Of a stretch of DNA of 64,000 nucleotides, positions 26,507 to 34,850 are shown piece after piece (the stretch's first letter is position 1; each line of letters starts with the position of its first letter). This stretch comes from Anaerovibrio lipolyticus DSM 3074 (GTDB lineage Bacteria > Bacillota > Negativicutes > Selenomonadales > Selenomonadaceae). The DNA lies in contig NZ_FQYW01000007.1 in NCBI RefSeq assembly GCF_900141865.1, forward strand, positions 62,001 to 126,000, read 5' to 3'. Under the pieces are notes generated by a model. It searched no databases and was not told the origin of the DNA. It was given only the letters and a program-made list of their open reading frames with translations. Position numbers and translations under genes: made by a program.

Positions 26507-27013
26507 GTGCAATACATGTCGTACTATGATTCACCTTTGGGAAAACTTTATATTATGGCCCATGAGAATGGCTTGACCAACATCATCTTTGAACAGGAGG
26601 AGGGCAATCAGCTCCCTGTTAATGTCAAGGATATTGAGTTTAGTGATGATTTGCCCATTATTCAGGATGCAAAATTGTGGTTAAGTCTATATTTTAGTGG
26701 CTGTAACCCGGATTTTATGCCTGTCTTATCTTTGGATGGCACAGATTTTCGTATGGATGTATGGAATGTTGTTAAGGAAATCCCCTATGGAAAGACCATG
26801 ACATATGGTGAAATTGCCCAGCTATTGAGCAAAAAGCGGGGGAAGAAGGCGTCGGCTCAGGCTGTAGGGGGAGCAGTAGGTAATAATCCAATACCTATCA
26901 TGGTGCCATGTCATCGAGTTTTGGGTTCTGGCAAGACTATAACGGGCTATACCGGTGGTATTGATAAGAAAAAGTTTTTACTGGAGTTGGAGAAAATCGA
27001 ATTTACGGAATAA
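26507..27013 (+). CDS. ogt: Methylated-DNA-protein-cysteine methyltransferase
   Basis: A 168-residue suicide DNA-repair protein that transfers alkyl groups from O6-guanine to its own cysteine. The active-site block IPIMVPCHRVLGSG (acceptor Cys in PCHR) and the DNA-binding region IPYGKTMTYGEIAQLL are intact, and the end LTGYTGG-like block (ITGYTGGIDKKKFLLELE) is family-typical. The start is most likely the GTG at 26507, 9 bases after GAGGTG; an ATG three codons later is possible. No Ada-type regulatory domain is fused. Confidence 0.93.
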   Translation: MQYMSYYDSPLGKLYIMAHENGLTNIIFEQEEGNQLPVNVKDIEFSDDLPIIQDAKLWLSLYFSGCNPDFMPVLSLDGTDFRMDVWNVVKEIPYGKTMTYGEIAQLLSKKRGKKASAQAVGGAVGNNPIPIMVPCHRVLGSGKTITGYTGGIDKKKFLLELEKIEFTE

Positions 27014-27146
27014 GCTTTCCATAAAGAACCATTGGTTTTAATAAAAGTTACATAAACATTTAATAATCGCTTTATTAGTATTTAATAAAATATTTATTAA
27101 TATTATATTAATGTTAAAATAATGTTTTGATTGTCAAGGTTAAATT

Positions 27147-27171
27147 GCGCACTTCGTTTGAGGTGCGCTTT
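27147..27171 (+). terminator. Small hairpin between ogt and the PcfJ-like gene
   Basis: GCGCAC pairs with GTGCGC around a 10-base loop, followed by TTTGT only. It could be a weak terminator for ogt or a leader hairpin of the next gene. Confidence 0.4.
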
Positions 27172-27180
27172 GTAATATAT

Positions 27181-28845
27181 ATGGGCGGGATATTTGTGGA
27201 ACAGAGTTATTATTATTTTGATGGAAAATCCAGGTCCTGGGTGGAGTGTCAGGAGCCCTGGATAGAGAAGGATATTGAGAAATTCTCATTAAGCATAGTT
27301 GATAAGGGAATGGGGGAAAGGCAGCTTGATGCCCTGGCAGAGCTGCAGTCCCCGGATCATCTTCTGGCCTATGTGGATATAGGTGATTTTAATTATCGAT
27401 ACAGCTGTGTATATAAGAAAGCGGCGGCCAGATGGCGGGTACAGCTATATAGACCCCAAAAAACTGCCATTATTTTGGTGGATGTCTTTAGTGTTATGGG
27501 CACTCCTGATGGTGTGGAGCTTCATAGAAGGGGCAGCAAGCAGTATTCATTGAGGCTGAATTATGGCAAATGGCAGTACACCGCAATTCCGTCCAAGTCA
27601 GACCAGGCGGAGTCCGGTGGCAGCGTGTTTAATTATAAATACGACTGGACCGATGAGGGCTTTGATTTTTCTGTGGAAATTCCCCAGATAGTTACGGACA
27701 AGGTTATGGCCTTTTTAAAGGAGCTTTCACAAGAGGAATTCGGTTTTGTTCCAACCGTGCCTACAGATATGCCGCCTGCCAGACTCATGAAGTATTTTAC
27801 CCAGTATCCTCTTGACGTAAATGTGGGCTGGTATGTGGATATGCTTGGCTACGACTTTTCCCGTCACATTATAAGAACAAATGACAGCAATTTTGACCTT
27901 ATTTGCGATTATCTTAAGCTGCCAAAAACCAAGGGACTGCAGAAGGCCTATCGTGAAAACGGGCGCTCCCTTGTAGTATGCTTTTTCCTGCAGAAAATCG
28001 GCATTGATGATATAAATTTATGGCCGCATTTTTATGATATAAATCAGCTTTTGGGGCAAAAATTGGATAGGCTGGGAATTGACCGTTTTGGAGCCTTTTA
28101 TAAGCGCCAGGGGGCCTGGTGGCGATATTGGTGGGGAGATTTGAGCAATTATGAAATAAACTGGTGGTGGAAACGTCAGGATAAGGAGGACTTATCTGGC
28201 TATGACCCTTCCTACGTGGGCTGGCAGATGCTATATAGCTGGCTTATGGAAAAGTGGGAACCCCTGAGGGCTGCTGAGATTCTTCATAGTGCCTTGGATG
28301 GGGGCTCATACGAGGTGCATGATTGTCTTAGGATGTGGTTTAATAGCTACACCCGTGGTGAGCTGACAGATGATTTTGTTCAGGCAATTTATCGTACAGG
28401 CTTTTCCAAGGAAACCCATGATGTGTGGACCGCTGAGGAACGCCGTCTTAGTCAGCTGGCTGCAGAGCAGCGGCGCCGGGAGAGTAATGCCCGCCATAAG
28501 AGTTATCTGGAGATAGAATTTACCTTGGCCAAGGGAGATCTCATGAAGGAGGAGGATACACCACAGGGCTCCTTTAAGATTGCCCGCAATGGTAAGGAGC
28601 TCTTTGAGCTTTCGGAGGCATTCCATAATTGTGTATTCTATCTTTATACGGAAAGAATGAACCGCAAGGAGTGTTCCATATACTATTTGGAGCAGGAAGG
28701 AAAGCCGGTGGCCTGTATTGAGGTATCCAATGGGGCTATTGTTCAGGCCCTGGGGGACCACAATCATATTTTGAAGGGTGAAATAAAGGATGCAGTGGTG
28801 GACTGGGGCATAAGGCATAATCTGGAATTTAAGCCTATGTCATAA
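27181..28845 (+). CDS. PcfJ-like domain protein
   Basis: A protein of about 554 residues from the ATG at 27181; a GTG at 27196 with GGCGGG 6 bases upstream is an equally good start. The N-terminal 200 residues are beta-rich and unrecognised. The middle is helical with many Trp/Tyr residues (WWRYWWGDLSNYEINWWWKR). The C-terminal 120 residues match the PcfJ pattern: FKIARNGKELFELSEAFHNC, CSIYYLEQEGKPVACIEVSNG, then IVQALGDHNH. PcfJ was first named on a conjugative plasmid but homologues are common on chromosomes and phages; the function is unknown. It has its own long terminator. Confidence 0.7.
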   Translation: MGGIFVEQSYYYFDGKSRSWVECQEPWIEKDIEKFSLSIVDKGMGERQLDALAELQSPDHLLAYVDIGDFNYRYSCVYKKAAARWRVQLYRPQKTAIILVDVFSVMGTPDGVELHRRGSKQYSLRLNYGKWQYTAIPSKSDQAESGGSVFNYKYDWTDEGFDFSVEIPQIVTDKVMAFLKELSQEEFGFVPTVPTDMPPARLMKYFTQYPLDVNVGWYVDMLGYDFSRHIIRTNDSNFDLICDYLKLPKTKGLQKAYRENGRSLVVCFFLQKIGIDDINLWPHFYDINQLLGQKLDRLGIDRFGAFYKRQGAWWRYWWGDLSNYEINWWWKRQDKEDLSGYDPSYVGWQMLYSWLMEKWEPLRAAEILHSALDGGSYEVHDCLRMWFNSYTRGELTDDFVQAIYRTGFSKETHDVWTAEERRLSQLAAEQRRRESNARHKSYLEIEFTLAKGDLMKEEDTPQGSFKIARNGKELFELSEAFHNCVFYLYTERMNRKECSIYYLEQEGKPVACIEVSNGAIVQALGDHNHILKGEIKDAVVDWGIRHNLEFKPMS

Positions 28846-28867
28846 GTTTCGACATTAGTATAAAAAA

Positions 28868-28918
28868 GGCAGGGGCTATGGCTGTAGCGGCGCTACAGAC
28901 ATAGTCACTGCCGTTTTA
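28868..28918 (+). terminator. Long-stem terminator
   Basis: A stem of about 21 bp starting GGCAG and ending CTGCC, with inner GCTGTAGC/GCTACAGA arms around a 3-base loop, followed by GTTTTATG. Confidence 0.85.
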
Positions 28919-28990
28919 TGTTCTATAAAATGTTATATAAATGTTAATTAAATATTGTATTAAGACTAATTTAGTGTTTAAAAATCGCTT

Positions 28991-29770
28991 TTATAGCGCA
29001 TACATATGGTTTAAGGGTCCTGAACCCTTCCCCAGATTCAGCCCTGCCTTTAATGCACCAGTAATATATTTCTTTGCATTGGCAATGGCCTCAGGCAAAT
29101 CATAGCCCATGGCCAGATTGCAGGCAATAGCCGAGGATAGGGTACAGCCTGTGCCGTGGGTATTTGGATTATCAATATGCTCCTGGCGGTACCAGTTAAA
29201 TTCTCCGTCATAGTACAGAAGGTCTGTGGCTGTAGCGGACAAATGGCCACCCTTTATGAGAACACCACCATAGATTTTGGAGCCAATAATTTTGGCTGCC
29301 TCCTCCATATCCTCCAGACTGTTGATTTCCATGCCCGAAAGCACCTGAGCCTCCGGGATATTAGGAGTAATGACGCTGGCAATAGGAAGCAGCAAACGAC
29401 AGAGATTATCCTGAGCCTCATCCTTCAGTAGCTTGGAACCGCTGGTGGATACCATAACAGGATCTACCACAATATTCATGGCACCATAATCCCGCAGCTT
29501 TTCAGAAATAATCTGAATAATTTCAGGAGAGGATACCATACCGATTTTCACCGCATCAGGGGGAATATCCTCAAAAATAGCATCTAATTGCTGCCCTACA
29601 AATTCCGCCGGCGAGTTGTGAATGGCCCGCACCCCAGTGGTATTTTGGGCTGTCAGGGCCGTAATTGCACTGGTGGCATAGAGCTTGTGGGCGGTAATGG
29701 TCTTGATATCGGCCTGAATACCAGCTCCCCCGCTGGAATCCGACCCGGCAATAGTTAATACAGATTGCAT
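28991..29770 (-). CDS. thiD: Hydroxymethylpyrimidine/phosphomethylpyrimidine kinase
   Basis: A 259-residue ribokinase-like enzyme of thiamine synthesis that phosphorylates HMP and HMP-phosphate. Family blocks: MQSVLTIAGSDSSGGAGIQAD at the N-terminus, ALTAQNTTGV, VDPVMVSTSGSKLL, and the anion-hole/catalytic block NTHGTGCTLSSAIA. The ATG at 29768-29770 follows a GAGGG-like site. An in-frame upstream start would overlap an inverted repeat (TGGGAT/ATCCCA) in the leader. The related pyridoxal-kinase activity of some ThiD proteins cannot be excluded. No thiamine riboswitch was recognised upstream. Confidence 0.93.
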   Translation of the reverse strand: MQSVLTIAGSDSSGGAGIQADIKTITAHKLYATSAITALTAQNTTGVRAIHNSPAEFVGQQLDAIFEDIPPDAVKIGMVSSPEIIQIISEKLRDYGAMNIVVDPVMVSTSGSKLLKDEAQDNLCRLLLPIASVITPNIPEAQVLSGMEINSLEDMEEAAKIIGSKIYGGVLIKGGHLSATATDLLYYDGEFNWYRQEHIDNPNTHGTGCTLSSAIACNLAMGYDLPEAIANAKKYITGALKAGLNLGKGSGPLNHMYAL

Positions 29771-29824
29771 AATAAACCCTCTCTCTCTGGGATAAGTTTC
29801 AAATCCCAAGTACATACAATTTAA

Positions 29825-29853
29825 AGTATAGAACCAAGAAAGGCCCGTGGCAA
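29825..29853 (-). promoter_or_regulatory. Promoter of thiD
   Basis: On the minus strand TTGCCA (29848-29853), 17-base spacer, TATACT (29825-29830), about 55 bases before the start codon. Confidence 0.6.
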
Positions 29854-29934
29854 CAAAAGTTTATATGATTGGCAGGATTTGAAAAGTATTTTGGCGAATT
29901 TTAAAGGCATAAAGAGAATCGGAGGAGTTACGTA

Positions 29935-30561
29935 ATGAAAAGTGTATTGGATGAAGGCTTCAAGATGTATGGCCGGGTGCTGGATTTGGATGCAACTGAA
30001 TTCATGGATGAGGTTCAGAAGCTGCCGGCGGCTCCCCAGGGTCAGGTGCTTTATGAGGCATCTATTCCATCCTTTGAGCAAACAAAGCTGTTCTTAAAGT
30101 TCATGGATGAGATATATGGGGGAATGCCAATAGAATTTGGCTGTTGCCATGGCTTTAACGATAAACTGAACGGTCTGGAGTACCACAGGGATTCGGAAAT
30201 CAATATTGCAGGAACGGATATGATATTGATGGTGGGACACCGCTGGGATATTGATTATGAGGATAATTCATACGATACCTCAAAGGTGGAGGCCTTCTTT
30301 GTGCCAAAGGGTACAGTGGTGGAGATATTTGCCACAACTCTGCATTACGCACCATGTGGTGTGGATGGGAAGGAATTCCGCAGTGGGGTAGTGCTTCCTG
30401 GTGGTACCAACGAGGCTTTGGATGTGGTGCCGGAGGCCAAGGGGGAGTCAAAAATGCTCTTTGCCATCAACAAGTGGCTGCTGGTTCATCCTGAAAGTGG
30501 CGAAAGAGGCCGGGTAGGGCTGCTGAAGGGTAAAAATTTAAGTGTAAGGGATTTTGAGTAA
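29935..30561 (+). CDS. DUF4867 family protein
   Basis: A 208-residue cytoplasmic protein with a cupin-like layout: GLEYHRDSEINIAGTDMILMVGHRWDI (about 80-107), a Phe-Val-Pro-Lys-Gly strand (VEAFFVPKGTVVEIFATTLHYAP) and GKEFRSGVVLPGGTN. The Glu/His residues in these strands resemble a metal site of carbohydrate- or lyxose-isomerase-like cupins. The family is DUF4867 by pattern; its substrate is unknown. GGAGG lies 8 bases before the ATG. The gene is followed 39 bases later by uspA, possibly one transcript. Confidence 0.7.
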   Translation: MKSVLDEGFKMYGRVLDLDATEFMDEVQKLPAAPQGQVLYEASIPSFEQTKLFLKFMDEIYGGMPIEFGCCHGFNDKLNGLEYHRDSEINIAGTDMILMVGHRWDIDYEDNSYDTSKVEAFFVPKGTVVEIFATTLHYAPCGVDGKEFRSGVVLPGGTNEALDVVPEAKGESKMLFAINKWLLVHPESGERGRVGLLKGKNLSVRDFE

Positions 30562-30600
30562 ATACCCATTAATTTTGTGATAATTTAAGGGGGAATAAAT

Positions 30601-31014
30601 ATGTGCAAGATTTTAGTACCAGTAGATGGATCCGAAGAATCCGAGAAGGCCATAGAGCAGGCTGTACGTCTGGCCAAGCTGGAGCCTGGTAAGCTGATTT
30701 TTATGTATGTGGTGAATATTCAGCAGGCGGCTATTTCTGTACACCTTTGTCAGGAGATAATCGATTCTCTTACAGAGGAGGGGAACAGAATCCTTGGGGA
30801 AATCAAGGAAAGCCTGCCAGAGGGGCTGGAGTGTGAAACTGTCCTTGACGTGGGTATTCCTTATGAGAAGATTGTGGATTATGCCAAGGATAACGCCACT
30901 GATTTGATTGTTATGGGCAGCCGCGGCCTGAGTCTGGTGGAAGGTATCCTGATGGGCAGCGTAAGCCGTAATGTATTGGAGCAGGCACCTTGCTCCGTTT
31001 TAATAGCAAAATAA
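30601..31014 (+). CDS. uspA: Universal stress protein
   Basis: A 137-residue UspA-type protein: CKILVPVDGSEESEKAIEQA at the start, and the ATP-binding signature GSRGLSLVEGILMGSVSRNVLEQAPCSVLIAK at the end (G-2x-G-9x-G-S/T type). It probably binds ATP and acts as a stress modulator. AAGGGGG precedes the ATG. Confidence 0.93.
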   Translation: MCKILVPVDGSEESEKAIEQAVRLAKLEPGKLIFMYVVNIQQAAISVHLCQEIIDSLTEEGNRILGEIKESLPEGLECETVLDVGIPYEKIVDYAKDNATDLIVMGSRGLSLVEGILMGSVSRNVLEQAPCSVLIAK

Positions 31015-31083
31015 CAGTTAAAAAACATTAATTTAGTGTTAAATAAATTGTAAAATAAAAAATATTTGTAATACGTGTTTTAT

Positions 31084-31290
31084 ATGGCCAATAACCTGAA
31101 CATGAGCTACAAGCCATTCAAACTGTATTTTGACCGCAATGGGGCTTTGATTCTGGATGTGTGTGTGCTGACTCCTGGGCAGAAGGAGAAGGATTTTGAA
31201 ACCCTTGGAGATGAAATCTACGGCATGCTGGATCTGGTAATGAAATTCATGGGAGAAAACTATCGGAATTGGATGAAGGAAATCTGGTGA
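31084..31290 (+). CDS. Small conserved-looking protein, function unknown
   Basis: A 68-residue frame starting MANNLNMSYKPFKLYFDRNG and continuing ALILDVCVLTPGQKEKDF with a final Trp-rich helix (MGENYRNWMKEIW). The amphipathic pattern looks like a real small protein, but no good ribosome site precedes the ATG, so the start is uncertain. No family recognised. Confidence 0.45.
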   Translation: MANNLNMSYKPFKLYFDRNGALILDVCVLTPGQKEKDFETLGDEIYGMLDLVMKFMGENYRNWMKEIW

Positions 31291-31306
31291 GTGAAGAAGC
31301 CGCATG

Positions 31307-31335
31307 TTGATATTACAACTTATTAATGATATAAT
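31307..31335 (+). promoter_or_regulatory. Promoter of the antitoxin RNA
   Basis: TTGATA (31307-31312), 17-base spacer, TATAAT (31330-31335); start predicted near 31342. Confidence 0.75.
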
Positions 31336-31341
31336 CAGCAT

Positions 31342-31430
31342 AAGAAAAGAGACAGCTGATGGCGTTAGTCAGCTTCCTCGGATTGTTGTCTTTAGAAGCC
31401 GGCCATTGCAGTGGTCGGCTTCTGCTTTTA
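31342..31430 (+). ncRNA. RatA-like antitoxin RNA of a type I toxin-antitoxin locus
   Basis: About 90 nt from the promoter to a terminator whose stem AGAAGCCGGCCA (31394-31405) pairs with TGGTCGGCTTCT (31412-31423, one G-U), followed by GCTTTTA. A first hairpin, AGCTGA/TCAGCT (31354-31374), doubles on the other strand as the terminator of the toxin mRNA (TCAGCT then TCTCTTTTCTT). The two transcripts therefore converge and overlap by about 75 nt at their 3' ends, as in the known txpA/RatA pair of Bacillus. Antitoxin function is inferred from this geometry. Confidence 0.7.
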
Positions 31431-31441
31431 CCGTGGAAGGT

Positions 31442-31519
31442 TTATTTCCGACGACTAAGCCAGGTAACTACGAGGGTTAGAAATGCTATCAGTAAAGATA
31501 GCTTCTCGTAAAGACTCAT
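31442..31519 (-). CDS. Putative type I toxin peptide (holin-like/TxpA type, 25 residues)
   Basis: The peptide begins MSLYEKLSLLIAFLTLVV and ends WLSRRK: one membrane helix followed by a basic tail. This is the pattern of small holin-like type I toxins, which typically start M-S-x-Y-E-x-L-x-L-M-I-A-F. A strong GGAGGTGG site lies 5 bases upstream. That site can be masked in the mRNA, because CCTCC (31538-31542 read on the minus strand) lies 5 bases before GGAGG. Sequestered ribosome sites are common in type I toxin mRNAs. It is expressed from its own promoter, convergent with the antitoxin RNA. It would depolarise the membrane if overproduced (family knowledge). Confidence 0.75.
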   Translation of the reverse strand: MSLYEKLSLLIAFLTLVVTWLSRRK

Positions 31520-31573
31520 AGGCACCACCTCCCTAGAGGAGGAAACCGACACATCAACTGTCTCTCAGTTTGT

Positions 31574-31602
31574 ATTGTAGCACCAAATATATGTTCTATC
31601 AA
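31574..31602 (-). promoter_or_regulatory. Promoter of the toxin mRNA
   Basis: On the minus strand TTGATA (31597-31602), 17-base spacer, TACAAT (31574-31579). It lies within the terminator-like hairpin at 31581-31622. Confidence 0.65.
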
Positions 31603-31622
31603 GACATATTTGGTGTTTTTTT
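31581..31622 (+). terminator. Plus-strand intrinsic terminator
   Basis: CACCAAATAT (31581-31590) pairs with ATATTTGGTG (31606-31615), followed by seven Ts. It would stop antitoxin read-through before the convergent dapL gene. Confidence 0.8.
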
Positions 31623-31640
31623 ATTGTTATTTTTACATTA

Positions 31641-32876
31641 TTAAAAATGTAATTTATTCTTAATACGCTCTATGGCCCGCAAGGTGTTTTCCCTGTCACC
31701 GAAGGCAGTAAGGCGGAAATAGCCTTCACCGCATGGTCCGAAGCCAGCTCCAGGGGTACCCACGATATTTACTTCTGTTAAGAGCTTATCGAAGAAGTCC
31801 CAGGATGGCATATTGTTTGGAGTTTTCAGCCAGATATATGGAGCATTTACACCACCATAGGCCTCAATGCCGGCGGCTTTAAGACCTTCACGAATAATAC
31901 GGGCATTTTCCATATAGTAGCCCACTAGCTCCTTTACCTGCTTCTGGCCCTCAGGAGTGTAAATAGCTGCTGCACCACGCTGGATGATGTAGGCAGTACC
32001 ATTAAATTTAGTGGTGTGACGACGATTCCACAGCTTGTTAAATTCCACAGTTTTACCTTCTTTTGTAAGGCCCTTAACTGCCTTAGGAATTACGGTATAA
32101 CCGCAACGGGTGCCTGTAAAGCCCGCTGTCTTGGAGAAGGAACGGAACTCAATGGCCACCTCTTTGGCGCCTTCAATTTCATAGATGGAACGAGGTACAT
32201 CCTCCTCAGTTATATAGGCTGCATAGGCCGCATCAAAGAGGATTACGGATTTATTTTCCTTGGCATATTTTACCCACTTGGTCAGTTCCTCCTTGGAAAG
32301 GGTGGTGCCGGTAGGGTTATTTGGGCAGCAGAGATAAATCATGTCCACCCGCCCATTTGGTAGGTCAGGGGAGAAGCTGTTTTCCGCATCACATGGAAGG
32401 TAGGTAATTCCCTCAAAGTGGCCGTCCTCCTTCAGCTCTCCGGTGCGTCCTGCCATAACATTGGTATCAAGATAAACAGGATATACCGGGTCAGTGATGG
32501 CCACCTTGTTATCTACCCCAAAAATCTCCTGAATGTTGCCGCAGTCACTTTTGGAGCCGTCGCTGACAAAGATTTCATCGGCTTCAATATCTATACCCCG
32601 GTCAGTGTAATTGGCCTTGCGAATGGCCTCAATAAGGAAATCATAGCCCTGCTCCGGACCGTAGCCCCGGAAGGTTTCAGCCTTGGCCATTTCATCAACA
32701 GCCTTGTGCATGGCGTCAATACATACAGCTGGCAATGGCTGGGTAACGTCTCCGATACCCAAACGGATAATATCAGCCTCAGGATGGGCTTCCTTAAAAG
32801 CAGCCACACGGCGGCCAATTTCTGCAAAGAGATAGCTTCCCGGTAATTTTAAATAGTTTTCGTTTACAGTAGCCAA
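31641..32876 (-). CDS. dapL: LL-diaminopimelate aminotransferase
   Basis: A 411-residue fold-type I PLP aminotransferase that makes LL-DAP directly from tetrahydrodipicolinate in lysine and peptidoglycan synthesis. The N-terminus [21 protein letters not shown] is diagnostic for DapL. Also present are [23 protein letters not shown], the Asp-Ala-Ala-Tyr-Ala block, the PLP-lysine block [16 protein letters not shown], and the C-terminal [14 protein letters not shown]. The TTG at 32876 is preferred: it gives the family-length N-terminus and is 8 bases after AAGGGG, whereas the in-frame GTG upstream overlaps that site. Confidence 0.95.
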   Translation of the reverse strand: MATVNENYLKLPGSYLFAEIGRRVAAFKEAHPEADIIRLGIGDVTQPLPAVCIDAMHKAVDEMAKAETFRGYGPEQGYDFLIEAIRKANYTDRGIDIEADEIFVSDGSKSDCGNIQEIFGVDNKVAITDPVYPVYLDTNVMAGRTGELKEDGHFEGITYLPCDAENSFSPDLPNGRVDMIYLCCPNNPTGTTLSKEELTKWVKYAKENKSVILFDAAYAAYITEEDVPRSIYEIEGAKEVAIEFRSFSKTAGFTGTRCGYTVIPKAVKGLTKEGKTVEFNKLWNRRHTTKFNGTAYIIQRGAAAIYTPEGQKQVKELVGYYMENARIIREGLKAAGIEAYGGVNAPYIWLKTPNNMPSWDFFDKLLTEVNIVGTPGAGFGPCGEGYFRLTAFGDRENTLRAIERIKNKLHF

Positions 32877-33167
32877 ATAAAACACCCCTTAAAACATAAC
32901 TTAGTATAACATTTTTATCATATTATATCACAGTAATATGCAAATACAATAGTTTAAAGAGAAAATATTGAAAAAGATTATCAAAAACATATTAGCCAGA
33001 CTTATTAATAATACATGGTGATTGGCGAAGGAGTAGGCTATACCTAAAAAGTTTTTTTGGAATTGTAGTATATACATAAATTTAGCTGTTTTGGTCGACT
33101 TTTGAGGAAAAAACATATAAAATTAACCTTTAGAAGGTATGTTTGTTTTTGTTTCTGGAGAATATTT

Positions 33168-34313
33168 ATGGACAGACTCATTATGCATGTGGATATGGAT
33201 GCTTTCTTTGCATCGGTGGAGCAGCTGGACCACAAGGAATATCGGGGCAAGCCCTTGATAGTCGGCGGTATTGGGGGCCGGGGAGTGGTATCTACCTGCT
33301 CATACGAGGCCAGAAAATTTGGAGTCCATTCTGCCATGCCCACGGCCAAGGCCATGAAGCTGTGCCCCCAGGGAATTTTTATTCGGGGCAATTATCCCCG
33401 TTACAGTGAGGTTTCCCAGCAGATTTTTGATATTTTTGACCGTTATTCTCCCCTTATAGAGCCATTATCCATAGATGAGGCCTTTTTGGATATCAGCGGT
33501 ATGGAGCATCTTATGGAAGGCCCCCTCCAATATGCCATGAAGCTAAAGCAGGAGATAAAGGAAAAAACGGGCATAGTGGCCTCTGTGGGCATTGCTCCCA
33601 ACAAGTTTTTGGCAAAGATTGCCTCGGATCTGGATAAGCCGGATGGTTTGGTGGTGGTGGACAGGGATAAGGTGCAGGAGTTTCTTGATCCTTTACCCGT
33701 AAGGAGAATATGGGGCGTAGGAGCCAAGACAGCCATGGTAATGGACAGACTTAGAATCAGGACCATTGCCGATTTGCGGAAAATGACCTATGAGGAGCTT
33801 CATAAAACCTTCGGTGATAAAACAGCCTCCCATTTGTTTATGCTGGCCCAGGGGAAGGATGAGCGGCCGGTGGCCCCAAGGGGCAGAGCCAAATCCATTG
33901 GTAATGAGGTGACCTTTGGGGAGGACTTGCAGACTGCTGAGGATGCTTTACAGGTGTTATTGGAGCTGTCCGTAAAGGTGGGCTGGCGGCTGAGAAAAGC
34001 TGGCTTTAAGGCCAAGACCGTACAGCTTAAGCTGCGGACAAGGGATTTTACCACCTATACCCGTCAAAAGCAGCTTTGCGAGGCATCAAATTTCGACAAT
34101 GATATTTATACGGCTATAAAAGAGTTATTTAAACATTTAAATATTACTAATAATATAAGGCTGTTGGGAGTTTCCACCACAGGCTTTGGGGAAATGGAGG
34201 CTGTGTCCCTGTTCCATGACGAGAAAAAGGACAAGCTCTATCAGGCCATAGATGATATAAACAATAAATTTGGCAAGCTGGGAGTAACCCGGGGAAGCTT
34301 GCTTAAAAAATAA
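33168..34313 (+). CDS. dinB: DNA polymerase IV
   Basis: A 381-residue Y-family translesion polymerase. Residues 1-20 contain the metal site MHVDMDAFFASVEQ, followed by the YSPLIEPLSIDEAFLDISG block with the second carboxylate pair, SVGIAPNKFLAKIASDLDKP, the helix-hairpin-helix region (RIWGVGAKTAMVMDRLRI) and the little-finger domain. The ATG at 33168 has a GGAGA site 8 bases upstream. No beta-clamp motif was searched in detail. SOS control was not evident. Confidence 0.95.
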   Translation: MDRLIMHVDMDAFFASVEQLDHKEYRGKPLIVGGIGGRGVVSTCSYEARKFGVHSAMPTAKAMKLCPQGIFIRGNYPRYSEVSQQIFDIFDRYSPLIEPLSIDEAFLDISGMEHLMEGPLQYAMKLKQEIKEKTGIVASVGIAPNKFLAKIASDLDKPDGLVVVDRDKVQEFLDPLPVRRIWGVGAKTAMVMDRLRIRTIADLRKMTYEELHKTFGDKTASHLFMLAQGKDERPVAPRGRAKSIGNEVTFGEDLQTAEDALQVLLELSVKVGWRLRKAGFKAKTVQLKLRTRDFTTYTRQKQLCEASNFDNDIYTAIKELFKHLNITNNIRLLGVSTTGFGEMEAVSLFHDEKKDKLYQAIDDINNKFGKLGVTRGSLLKK

Positions 34314-34350
34314 AAATACTGGAATCTCAAAAGAGGCTCCAGTATTTTTA
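34313..34350 (+). terminator. Intrinsic terminator after dinB
   Basis: AAAATACTGGA pairs with TCCAGTATTTT, followed by further Ts; it overlaps the last base of the stop codon. Confidence 0.88.
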
Positions 34351-34450
34351 TTGAGATTGTTTAGGTTAACACAATCTAGAATAACATTTTAATAATTGTT
34401 AAATAATAATTATATAATATTTATATAACATTATTTAGCTGTTAAAGAAT

Positions 34451-34831
34451 TTATTTCTTGCCTTCTTTCTTTTCACCAGGAATGTCCATGATGGCGGTGG
34501 CACCTCTCTGACCAGTACGGATACGGACAGCATCAGTGAGTTCATATACGAATATTTTTCCGTCGCCGTAATTTCCAGTGCGGAGAACTCTCTGGGCAGC
34601 TTCTAGCACCTTGTCTACAGGTACTTCGCATACCACGGTTTCCACCTTGATTTTTGGCACAAGATTAATATCGTACTTCTTGCCACGATATACCTCCTCG
34701 TGGCCCTTCTGGAGACCGCATCCAAATACCTGGCTTACGGTCATGCCGAGAACACCTATATCGTTAAGGGCATTCATAAGCTCGTCCAGCTTATTGGAGC
34801 GGGTTATGATGTCAATTTTTGTCATTACCAT
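34451..34831 (-). CDS. glnK: PII nitrogen regulatory protein
   Basis: A 126-residue PII protein. The T-loop is complete (FGCGLQKGHEEVYRGKKYDINLVPK, with the modifiable Tyr in VYRG), followed by VETVVCEVPVDKVLEAAQ and the nucleotide-binding GNYGDGKIFVYELTDAVRIRTGQRG. It senses ATP/ADP and 2-oxoglutarate and gates AmtB. The ATG at 34831, 5 bases after AAGGTG, gives the proper N-terminus. It follows amtB by 19 bases on the same strand, the reverse of the common glnK-amtB order. The Lys/Glu-rich C-terminal tail is longer than in E. coli. Confidence 0.94.
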   Translation of the reverse strand: MVMTKIDIITRSNKLDELMNALNDIGVLGMTVSQVFGCGLQKGHEEVYRGKKYDINLVPKIKVETVVCEVPVDKVLEAAQRVLRTGNYGDGKIFVYELTDAVRIRTGQRGATAIMDIPGEKKEGKK

Positions 34832-34850
34832 ATTATCACCTTGCCCTTTC

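Noticed and set aside
29771-29934. Possible thiamine riboswitch before thiD
   Set aside because: No thi-box sequence is visible; only a short TGGGAT/ATCCCA hairpin is present.
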